Positions 33,501 through 42,500 of a stretch of DNA of 64,000 nucleotides are shown here, one piece after another (position 1 is the stretch's first letter; each line of letters begins with the position of its first letter). Source of the stretch: Lepisosteus oculatus. Lineage: Eukaryota > Chordata > Actinopteri > Semionotiformes > Lepisosteidae. The stretch is from assembly GCF_040954835.1 (NCBI RefSeq), contig NC_090703.1, forward strand, positions 9,605,001 to 9,669,000, read 5' to 3'. Made by a program: the position numbers and the translations under genes. Under the pieces are notes generated by a model that was given only the letters and a program-made list of their open reading frames with translations, was not told the origin of the DNA and ran no database searches.

Positions 33501-36500
33501 TAGAAGTGGTCATTAAAGTAGACTGATAAAAATGAAAAGTATTAAATATTTTTCTGTTCAAACAAATACTCTGCAGAGCTGTAACAGTTAAGAAGTTTCT
33601 CTCTATTAAACAGTCATTTAATTCCTATTTCACTGGTAAAAGCAAAGCCTTGACAAATCATGTTTGGCATAATCCTTCCTAGAACAACCCTTGTTTAATC
33701 ATCACATCTTGATGGAATTTTACAAATCTGCACAAAGCTCAGAGCCCACTCCATCTCTAGCTCTCTTGCCTAAAGCACAAAATGCTATTATTAAATTGTG
33801 AAACAGCTAACAAAATCATCATTTATTTATTCTTCTTTGAATATTAAACCAAGTCAGGATGACCATCTTCCTGTTTGCTGTGATGCTGAATCTTTAGAAT
33901 GTATTCTTTTTATACTTATAAGTTACATGGTGAAAATGTTCTCTTCTAAATATTTTAACTGTATTCCCCATCATAGCAAACTATCGAGTCTAAGGAAAGC
34001 TTCAATCCACCCACATATGTTTTCTGCAGATCCATTAGGCTTTAACACGTTTTCAATTATGTTTTTTAAAAGGAACAAAATGGAATGATATGAAAAAAGG
34101 TTTGCAGGCAACATTAAAAGCACTCTATTTAGCTACTATTTTTTCTAGGTTATTACTCTTCTGTAAGCAGCAGGCGAGTTATCTAAGAAGCGTATTACAG
34201 CTTGCACAAATATCCCTTAATGGCTATTTGCCATGGCCCATGCTGAGCTGTTTTCTGTTCATATACAAATTCAGAAAATTAAGTACTCATCTTTCTCCTG
34301 AAAAAATGGAGCATTTATGACCATAATCCATCCCATGGATTATTATATATAGATGCAGGGAATCTAACATATTAGTGTAGTCAGATTTTAGAAGCCTGCA
34401 ATATTGAGATTTAAATGCTTAAAATTTGATAAAATGACAAACAGGATTGTAGGCAATTTAATTTCAGAAAATTAAGATCCTATTCTTTTTTTCCCTAAAG
34501 TTTTTTTGCAGGTAATACATTTTTATAGCTTTTGTGAAAGTACTTCCTATTTGATTGCATATTTGTACAGAGGGAATGGCTATCTGCTAAGAGAAACTAA
34601 GAGTTTAATTATAACACTGACATGAAAAAGAAAAGCATGCGAAGTACAATCCCCAGCTCCACAAGTTTTATACATCATTTTTGTTTCCATATTTTTGGAT
34701 CATGTAAATTAATGAAGATGAAACAGAATGAGTTCTTTACCAGTACAGAGATTACTACAGTAGGCTTGAAAGCAGAAATCATTTTTCCCATGTAAAGAGG
34801 AACATTCTTTGCTGTGAACGATTGGGCATCAGTCATGCTTTGCAGTCATGGAATTAGGTACTATAGAACTCCATCCCAACGTAACTATCAGTGCTCAAAA
34901 TAATGACTTCTTTTAGTTTTCCAAGTAAGAGATGTAGTTATCATAAAGTCTTCACTCAAGCTAATACATGTCACTGAATCAGCAATACACAATGTCCTAT
35001 TTTATCAGAGTAGAGAGACTACAACTTGAAAGCCTATGCTGTGTTGGGCATTACATAGCAAACTGACTCATAAAAAGCAGATGGAGATTAAAAGAAATCA
35101 TGGTCAAATAAGGTTTTTGACATTATTTTAAGAAAGAGCTTTGTGTATGAATAATAATGGTTACATGCTTGAATAAGCCATCCAAATTTTTAACAGTGCA
35201 GGGCTAATGCACCCATTACAGCCAGGAACACTTATGACAGGGTAAGATAAATATTACATTCAGGCTCTGAATAAGTTAAATCGCTGGAATCATCCATTTT
35301 AAAGTAGGGCAATATCCCTTCTGTCAGCTCTAAACGCTAACATTGTGCACAAGCTCAGCAGAGAGACCACAACAGACTTGTATTACAAATACGGTGAAAG
35401 CTAACAGCACCACCCAGAGGCGATCAGTAGAATGACAAATGGCTTCTGATGAAAACTTAACTGAAACTGATTCAATCACTCTTTCTTATTTTATCTTTTC
35501 TATTAAAGGACTACAGTATACTATGTCTTCTGTGGAATATACTGCAGAACGTTACATCAGGCCAATTATTTTGAGGACATAACATATTTAAGTTGTTTTA
35601 AATATGACTATTTGAAATTATATAGGACTAGAAATTATATTTGATTTTACTATGCAGTTTTCTAGCTGCCAATTAAATTCTTTCACCCATTAAAGCATTC
35701 AGTTTGAGCATTCAAATACTTTTTATACATATTTAAAAAAAATGTATATACATGCTTTGCAAATTAACAACATGGGTCATCACTGGAAGGGGATGAATAA
35801 TTCTGCAAGGCACTGTATAATAATTTCTACAACTGGTCGGTCTGAACTGATTTGACAATTCATAAAGGTTTCTTAGATCCAAAATGTGAAATGATCGTTA
35901 CATTTAATCAAAGATGACAAATAATTCAATGCTTCAGTTCTCATCCTGTGGTGGAAGTACAGTACCAGCTGAAGTATCAAAATGGTCACTTACACTCTTC
36001 CAGTCCAAGCTGGTAGGCCAGATTCTGCAGCCCTTTTACTTTCTCCATCAGGTTGGCAGTGGTCAAGCTCCCTAATTCTGCAAACAAGAAGACACCGAAT
36101 TCAGACTGTCAGGCCTTTTTTACGAAAAACCAGAGGCTAAGGTCAAATGTAGTAAATATTAGGAATTAGGCTAGTTTTCCTAAAAATATAATAACAAACA
36201 AATAAATGTCATGGGTCCCACTGTATAAGATGCACAGATGAAAAGTGTTTTAAGTTGAGCCGTTTTGTTTTGGTAGGGGGAATCAGGGGCTGAGTGAATT
36301 AGAAAAAAAACTATATGGTTGCAAAGAGCTAACAACAAGAGACTGAGATACAATATCTTATCCCTGAGCTATAGATGGTACATGTGAGACAGATATCTTA
36401 TCTTATTACTAATTCTTAGGGTTAAATATGCTGAACTAAAAAATGATTTCTAATAACTCAAGTAAAATGTCATTAGTCTTTGAATTTATGCTGTTAGAAT

Positions 36501-38975
36501 ATAATGGAAAAAATTTATTTTGTTTCACGCAAAAATTCACATTGTGTTTAATCTACTTTTGGATGGCCTCATGCAAACGAACAGAACACATGATATAGAT
36601 TATCTAAATCTAGAAGAACAGGTACACTGTACTCTCTACCATCTTTTCATTTCCAGTCTCTAATTTATCTCACATTCGTGTTTCACTCCCCAAATCCAAT
36701 ATATTCAAAAGGATGTTTCATTTTATTCCACTGTCTATCTTCCATCTGGTGGCATGGTGATGGGCCCTGGGTTCAATTCAGGACCTGCAGTACTATCTGC
36801 GTGGAGTTTGTATGTTCTCCTTGCGTTCATGTGGGTTTCCTCCGATGATCCTATTAGGTTAATTTGCTTCTGGGATAATTGGCCCTGGTGTGAGTGTGTG
36901 TCTGCCCTGCAAATGACCGGCATCCTGCCCAGAGTGTATTCTGCCTCGTGTTATCTGGTGGCTGGGATAGGCTCCCTTAACCCTAAATTGGATGGAGCGA
37001 TTAATAGATATCTATTAGATATCTTGTATAATTCTATTCTTCTTTATCGTGACAAAGACAAGTTATGGTCCTTCAGCAATTTAAAATGAGTTTGAGAGTG
37101 GTTTATATTTCACCCATTTGTTATCCTACGCAGAGGTGTGAGAGCGGGAGCCCCACCCAGCAGACACTGAGTTCCCACTGATGGGTTGCCGGTACACTGC
37201 AGTACACATACAAAGAGACACCAATGAAACCAGCCGACATGTCTTTGGAAGATGGGAAGAAACAGAAGCACCAAACAAATACCCACTTGATCATGGAGAT
37301 AAAATGCAAACTCCCCACGGAAGGTAGCCCAGCCCAGGTTCGAACCCTGGACAAAAAGGCTATGAGGAAACAGTGCTGACCTCCACGCCACACAAACTCC
37401 ACAGCTTACTTCACAAGAACAATCATAGCAAGTTCAAAATCAACACTACAGATGGACTACAATACTCAATGCTACACTGTTACCTTTTAACATCTCAATG
37501 TCATCATTCTCCAGTTCAGCCATCCACTTGGGTGGGGAGTTGGTTATTGGCTACAGAAAGAAACGTAAAACAGAACTATAATGGCAAAGCCAATAAAAAA
37601 AATACAAACAATTCTTCTTGGTTCGATCACTTCAGTGTAAATTGCCATTCCCCCAACTCACTCTCCCGAGAAATAACTACAAAATAAAGTATATAATACG
37701 TTCATGAAGGTTTATTATTTATGTGCAAAAGAAACATAGCACAAAAAAACACTTACACTTTTAAAAGAAGCTGCAAATTCTGCTACACCAGGCACTGTAA
37801 TATAGAAGTTTAAAAAAACAAACTTGATGCACAATGAACCGACATATTCCAAGATAAAGGGGTCAGGGGGTCAGGAGAACAGTACAGGAACAGTTGACTG
37901 CTGATTTCTGAGAGCGTGAAGAAGAAAAGACAAAATTGGAAAGGACAAACCTGACCAGGCAATAGGGTTATACCGTTACTTCAATCTGGCAAGTGCCCTG
38001 GGACCTTGTAGTTAAGCATGAATGCTCAATCTGTTATCTCCTTCATAGAAAGGAGATCTACATCATTAAAAATGAACATTGTAATTTAGCTCAAATAAAA
38101 GAGGACTGCAGGACAACTTACCAGATAACCATTTATAATGCTACACCTCAAGCAAGCAGACCGGGTCTTAAATTCACATTATGAAAGCACTCGAAGAGTA
38201 TTGTATTAGCGAACTGTACGAATTGGAGTTTCCCTCCAGACCGCGAATGTCTAGAAACTTGCTAGTGTGTGACCAATGCAATGTTTTGAAAGTGTGAATA
38301 GCAGACATGCAAATCGTTTTTGTACCAAAGACATTTCGCGCACATGTGAGGGAGGTCAAAACTTACATTGCTCCGGCCACAGATCTGGTGAAGCCCGGTC
38401 TAACTTTTCAAAGCTCAGCAGAGAGGTCTCCAAGTCATCACCTTGATTACAAAACAACATGCATTACACTTTACATCATAAATGTCTACATGCTTCCTGT
38501 AACGAGGTACAATATATGACCTCGATTATAGCAGTACAAGTTATAACTAACAAAGAGCTTAATCAGGAAAATAACGTAAACGGAAATAAAACTATTATTT
38601 GACAACATAAAATGCACAGCATTATAGCTTCTTTGCCCTTTTACAAGTATGCAGAGTTAGAAGTCCGATCCTATTCAAAATACACATTTGTGGTTCTCTA
38701 CACCTATGTAAACCCATCCTATTACGTACGACATACAATACCTAAATTACTATTTAATTAAAACACGCTAGCAAATCGACAGCTATGTTACGAAGCATCT
38801 CCGTAGTGGCCACTCAAATTTAAAAAGACAATTCGTAAGAAAATACCTAAGTTTCAAAAATGCGATATTTTGTCTAAATAGTTCTTTCGGTGAAACTGCA
38901 AAAGCTTTCTAAACCCTTCTTCCAGAAAGTCATATAAACCTGAAATTAGAATTTACCTCCACTGGGAGACGCCAT
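18529..38975 (-). CDS. LIN52: LIN52, subunit of the MuvB core / DREAM complex
   Basis: Small nuclear subunit of MuvB (with LIN9, LIN37, LIN54, RBBP4), which joins p130/p107-E2F4 in quiescence and B-MYB in proliferation. Six minus-strand coding exons: 38975-38957, 38441-38367, 37794-37757, 37550-37484, 36077-35994 and 18584-18529; 339 nt including stop, 112 aa (human 116, which carries a longer N terminus). Phases agree at all five junctions. Visible features: the LxSxExL pocket-protein motif (LLSFEKL, residues 14-20); Ser24-Pro in [11 protein letters not shown], equivalent to the DYRK1A site Ser28 in human; the [13 protein letters not shown] block; and a helical C-terminal half ([17 protein letters not shown]) ending in [12 protein letters not shown]. 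The last intron is 17.4 kb, so the gene is far larger than its coding sequence. It is head to head with ALDH6A1 and lies upstream of VSX2 on the same strand. Confidence 0.97.
18636..18750 (+). repeat. Alternating purine-pyrimidine repeat (GCGCAC)n/(GCAC)n
   Basis: About 115 bp of GCGCAC, CACG and CACA units, strictly alternating purine and pyrimidine over most of its length and thus prone to form Z-DNA. It ends 50 bp from the LIN52 exon-6 acceptor and abuts a SINE tail on the other side. Confidence 0.95.
18751..18985 (+). repeat. SINE 3' portion (5S-derived SINE family), tail (ATT)n
   Basis: Reads 'tcctggccaaatttcccatt', 'tctgctctcctccccact', 'actatggctgccgtcacatc' and ends 'gctatataagtgtaagtaat' plus ATT/A-rich tail. 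I recognise this as the 3' part of the family whose 5S-like head is at 25163. The head is missing here; the microsatellite takes its place. Confidence 0.6.
23230..23490. promoter_or_regulatory. Candidate conserved non-coding block F (LIN52 intron)
   Basis: Contains GCTAATTGG, GATTGATTAATTTC, AAATAATCACAG, CCGTAATTACTG and AAATTAGG in repeat-free sequence. Possible VSX2 regulatory element inside the neighbour gene; conservation untested. Confidence 0.32.
23770..24080 (+). repeat. Dispersed fish repeat, copy 1
   Basis: Begins 'ccattttctaaccgcttta', continues 'cacgagggaaccagagctta', 'ggatgggacaccagtccact', 'tgtctttggagtatgggaga', 'tcaaactccacactgatagc' and ends in a degraded 'ttcaacccagggcccca'. 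This order of short blocks is typical of a very abundant ray-finned-fish element. It is the reverse complement of the copy at 36735. Family name not resolved. Confidence 0.65.
24540..24800. promoter_or_regulatory. Candidate conserved non-coding block G with GC-rich core
   Basis: A GC-rich core (24600-24705) followed by GTTAATTAG (24712-24720) and a perfect octamer ATTTGCAT (24765-24772), the POU-factor site. No reading frame or repeat. Function inferred. Confidence 0.38.
24821..24856 (+). repeat. (CA)n microsatellite
   Basis: Interrupted ACACAC runs. Confidence 0.85.
25160..25480 (+). repeat. 5S-rRNA-derived SINE, head and body
   Basis: 'gaagctaagcaagactgggc' then 'cctcgtcagtactgggggac' resembles the internal promoter part of 5S rRNA (box A to box C). 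The body follows: 'ccactatggtgaccagagac', 'gtccttcagatgcgac', 'accaaggtcctgaa', ending near a degraded 'gaaatttcccatg'. It is truncated at both ends and too diverged for a working 5S gene. Confidence 0.6.
26557..27500 (+). mobile_element. Degenerate Tc1/mariner-type transposon
   Basis: Begins with TA then CAGTGCCTTGCA, the typical terminal sequence of Tc1-like elements, followed by 'gataggtattcaaccctttg'. From about 26860 to 27360 the plus strand encodes pieces of a Tc1 transposase in several frames, including [20 protein letters not shown] and [10 protein letters not shown]. Frameshifts and stops break it throughout, so it is inactive. The right end is not visible near 27500-27700. Confidence 0.65.
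27740..28520. promoter_or_regulatory. Candidate conserved non-coding blocks H
   Basis: Complex sequence with TGTAATCC and GTGTAATC (OTX-type), TTATTTAATGG, GGTGATTAGCC, TCACGTGAC (28439-28447), ACTAATTAATG and a perfect octamer ATTTGCAT (28502-28509). A C-tract at 27964-27977 and a CA-rich run at 28160-28190 interrupt it. Function inferred. Confidence 0.35.
29790..30000 (+). repeat. Dispersed repeat ending 'aacagcctcctgtaaatctt'
   Basis: 'aaaaccgagagcaggagaaa', 'gtcgggaacaagctacccta', 'ccatgctgctgaagcccata' and 'cggatcaattaggcactgcc' match, in order, a widespread fish/shark non-LTR-like 3' fragment. A relative is at 40940-41145. Confidence 0.5.
30530..30810. promoter_or_regulatory. Candidate regulatory block I with GC-rich island
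   Basis: TCAATTACC, ATCAATAACGTTAG and CATTATTAAG cores precede about 120 bp of strongly GC-rich sequence (30675-30800) in an otherwise AT-rich intron. No exon with family similarity. Could be an enhancer or an unannotated start site. Confidence 0.28.
32868..32892 (+). repeat. (CAATA)n short tandem repeat
   Basis: About five units with one substitution. Confidence 0.8.
35700..35817 (+). mobile_element. Tc1-like right-end fragment
   Basis: Ends 'gggatgaataattctgcaag' then TGCAAGGCACTG (35804-35815) followed by TA. This is the inverted form of the 12-bp terminus at 26559-26570. No transposase remains beside it, so it may be a solo end of another copy. It lies 180 bp from LIN52 exon 5. Confidence 0.5.
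36735..37010 (-). repeat. Dispersed fish repeat, copy 2
   Basis: 'gggccctgggttcaattcag', 'gtggagtttgtatgttctcc', 'catgtgggtttcctccgatg', 'aattggccctggtgtgagtg' and 'ggctgggataggctccctta' are the reverse of copy 1. Strand given relative to copy 1. Confidence 0.65.
37106..37395 (+). repeat. Dispersed fish repeat, related copy 3
   Basis: 'gacatgtctttggaagatgg', 'aaatgcaaactccccacgg' and 'ccaggttcgaaccctggac' follow the order of copy 1 in the same orientation; the 5' half differs. It forms an inverted pair with copy 2, only 100 bp apart. Confidence 0.5.
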
Positions 38976-39535
38976 TTTCAAAACAACATCACGTGACCAA
39001 CGGGGCCTGTTTGCCGTTGCTGATAAATTCATGCAGTTTTTAAATTTCTGAATATTTAATTACATACGTAAACCACATTGATAATTTGGTACTCATTACG
39101 TTTATTTTTTTTACTTATTTAGTAACTGACACATAATACATTTAATCTACTTTGGCGATTAAACATAATGAATGGCATTAGGATAAACCTGTCAAATGGA
39201 GGTTTGAATCCTTCACGTTTTGAACACCCAATGAATGTCACCATGACGAGAGTTTTCGCCCAATTGAGTCCGAGGTTGGGCGGGTTTTGTCTTAATTTCT
39301 AAGGCTATGAGCAAGGTGGATGAAAACTGGGAACCAATTCTCCTCCGAGAGCGGTGGGAGGTTTTTTCCCCGAGATAACGATTGGTGGAACATGTCTTTT
39401 TCCCCTCCCATCACGAATAAGTGTGTGTGAAGGAGTTTGTCGTTTCTCCTTTGCTGTCAAAAATTTACGGGGGGCGGGGGTTAATCTTGTGAAATTATTA
39501 GGGATTTAATTCATAGCGAGCTATAATTTGCAATC
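38976..39535. promoter_or_regulatory. Bidirectional LIN52 / ALDH6A1 promoter interval
   Basis: Only 560 bp separate the two divergent start codons. Visible elements are an E-box palindrome TCACGTGA just upstream of the LIN52 start, CCAAT at 39228-39232, an inverted CCAAT (ATTGG) at 39381-39385 and a GC-rich run near 39470. No TATA box is placed sensibly for either gene. An upstream ATG at 39392 opens a 12-codon reading frame before the ALDH6A1 start; whether it lies in the transcript is unknown. Promoter function is inferred from layout. Confidence 0.7.
38989..38996. promoter_or_regulatory. E-box palindrome TCACGTGA
   Basis: Eight-base palindrome 14 bp upstream of the LIN52 ATG; the core CACGTG is the site bound by USF, MYC/MAX or MiT/TFE proteins. 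Seen directly; binding is inferred. Confidence 0.5.
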
Positions 39536-42500
39536 ATGGCAACAGCAATTATCAGATCCGTGTGGAGGAATAAGGTAAGAGTGCATTGTGAACAGTTTAT
39601 GGGTTGGTTTGGTCCCAGATTCTTTGTTTACACAATTCTGTTCCTTGCTCGATAGTTTTTAGTATCCAGCGCATTCCTGGAGTTTCTTGCCTGAAAGTCA
39701 TACAAGACACTTCTCGTGCGCTTATTGCTAAAAATATGCGGTGTGTTCTAGCTGTCTTTTCCAAATTGATTGGTAACTAAAATTATCCTGGCAGTGAGTG
39801 CCGCATTATTAAATTACATGTGATCATTTGATTTGGAAATAGAGATTGCAGAATAAAAGCTGCTTATACTCAGGTGGGCTCATGCAAAAAAAAAAAGTAA
39901 AATGCTAGATTTTTTACTTTCGTAAGGATAGGTCAAGCAAGGTGTGCTCAGAGACTGAAGTTCAGATGTGCTTGTGATCTTGTCGGTATAGAAACTTCCT
40001 AATATTTAAATTCCTGCCTAGCTTAACCCCCTCACCCAACACGCACTTCATCATTTAGGTGTTGTATCAGAACCAGTTCTCCCTGATCACTCAGTGTCAT
40101 TTGTCAAAAAAGGAAAATGCTGCCTCTTCCGTGGCTGTAAGTCTTTTTCTGCCAGTACTTCTGGTATTCTTCAACAAAATCATTCTCTGATCTGAAAAAG
40201 AGGGCTCATGCAAACAAACAAGAGTCATGGAACAGTAATTTGATCCATACATGCTTAACCTTTTATCATTTGCTGAAGTGCATTTTCACATTTCAATTTG
40301 ACTGCATAAATGTATACAATATTTGCTATCTACACCATCAACAAAAAGAACAAGAGCTCACAATTATTAGAATTTAAAGAGTCTTATTTCAATCAATTTT
40401 TTTTTTGACTGCACTGATAAAAGGCTTTATTGTAAATCGGCGATTAAAAGCCTTTTTGGTTATTTAAAGATACACATTATTTCATCAAGCTTCTGCAGGG
40501 TATCTAGTTCACTTGCTTCTCTAGATCTTTAGATTAGGATAGTTGAACACTCTGAAACAAGGCAACAAAACTAAATAAAATGAGAAAAATACAAATTCTC
40601 TTTTGGATGTATTTTAAACACAAATGACAATTTTAGATAAGTAACTCCCCCCAGCCAACCTTTAAATGCAAAATTTGAAGGTTAAGAGAAAATCATCCAG
40701 AAGCACTGTCAGGGGTCATAAGATACAAACTGTGTGTCACTGCCGAAGTTATGCAATAGGCCTTAAGGAGCAAAATGTTTGCTGTGTTGTGGAGCCAGCA
40801 CAGTTTGAGATTACAGCTTTAAGTAAAGGTGGATATAACATACTGTATTAAGGACAGTGGGAAAATGTTTGAATTACAACATCGAAATAAAGACTAGGGG
40901 ACAATCATAAACTGATTTTTTAAAGTTTGACATTTTTTAGACTGATAACTGGAGGCACGTTTTGTACAAAATGATTTGTACGAGTCTGGAGCAATCTTCC
41001 CAGCCATGTTGTCGAAGTCGATACATATCTTCTTTCAAGACACAGCTGGATAACTTGAATCAGCTGCTCCTAGCAGCCAAACTGGGCCAACAGCCTCTCG
41101 TTTGTAGCCTTTCTGATGGTTTGATGTGCACTCCTTCCACCCTTTCAAGGCAAAGTGTTTTATACCGAGATTACTAATTAGCAAATGGAGAAAATGCATA
41201 TACAAAATTCCTTACAGCACTTTTCAGTTATGGTGGGGATAATTGTAAAATATCAATGTGTTTTTATTTCAAATGTTCTTTTCATTTGTAGGCTTCTTTT
41301 TGTGGACATAGGCTGTTTGCTGTATTATTTACAAATTTAACAGTTCAGTAAATGATTTAAAAGTAAAGGTTTATATGTCGGGTGGCACAGTTGCTCAGCA
41401 TTGCTGCCTCACAGAGCTGGGGCCCTGGCTTCAGTTCCAGATGAATGCTTGTGTCCGTCCGCTCTGCGAGTGACTGGCGTCCCGTCCAGGGCGTATCCTG
41501 CTTTGTGCCCGTTGCTTGCTGGGACAAGGAACCTGAATTGGAAGAAGCGGTCTGAAAATGGATGCCTGGATTGTTTTATAGTTCATCGAATTTTCAGTTG
41601 AGTTAGATCTAAGAGACCTCTAATAAAAGCTGAATGAGTGTTTGTTTTACCTTTGTTACTGTACAGTATTTTCAGCTTCAAGGCCATGTTGCTGTTTTTC
41701 TCAATGAATGCCGATGAAGGACTTTTGCAAAATCTAACGTGTAGTTTAGTTATACGACAGCTTCTTTTCTGCCTTCTTACCAGCGTGTTTACTTCACTAA
41801 GCTTATCTTTGCCATGCTCTTGTGTTCCAGGTGCCCCTTGGTGTTGGGCGAATGTACTTCTCCTCCTCTGTGGTGAGTTGGTCCATTTCTTTCATTTTAT
41901 AAATTAATGGGAAGAAATGCGATGGTCAAAATTTCATTTCTATTCTGCTGTGCATCCAAGGTAATGTAATGTAGTCTCTGTTGATTTTTTTCCACGTGAA
42001 TTCAGGCAGTTTAGCCTTCACTGTGATGAGAGGCATCTGGGATAATAGGGTTTGTTGTTCATAAACACTATTATTGTTGTTACTGGGTTCTTACTGCATG
42101 TGATGAAGCTCTTGAATTATTTACAGTTTTCTTCCTTCCACAGCCCACAACCAAGCTGTTCATTGATGGAAAGTTTATTGAATCCAAGAGTTCAGAATGG
42201 ATTGACATTCATAATCCTGTAAGTACCCATTAACACTTCCTGAACACTTGTATAAAGGGAAGGATGCATTAAACCTTTCAATTTCAAATGCTTGCATCCT
42301 TATTTATGAATTTAATTGACAGCATATTTGATTAACTTGGCAGTTTCACTTTTTAAAAGCCTCCCGTGCCTGCTACTCTGTGAAAGAGGTTAATTACAAA
42401 CACCTGCCATGATGCAATGAGTTACATTCAGATGGCTGATCTCTACAGCTGTGCACTTTTAATCAGCCTCTGTCTGGAATATGTGACTGCTTTAATCCCT

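Larger units (their letters stand above)
18585..35993 (-). other. LIN52 intron 5 (17.4 kb)
   Basis: No other gene was recognised on either strand. It holds SINE, Tc1-like and other dispersed repeats and several repeat-poor blocks rich in homeodomain sites (listed separately). Small reading frames within it lack family features or belong to the Tc1 remnant. Confidence 0.85.
36078..37483 (-). other. LIN52 intron 4 with inverted repeat pair
   Basis: Apart from the two dispersed repeats given below nothing is recognised. Confidence 0.85.
39575..41830 (+). other. ALDH6A1 intron 1
   Basis: Contains two dispersed repeats (40940-41145 and 41378-41570); no other exon recognised. Confidence 0.85.
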
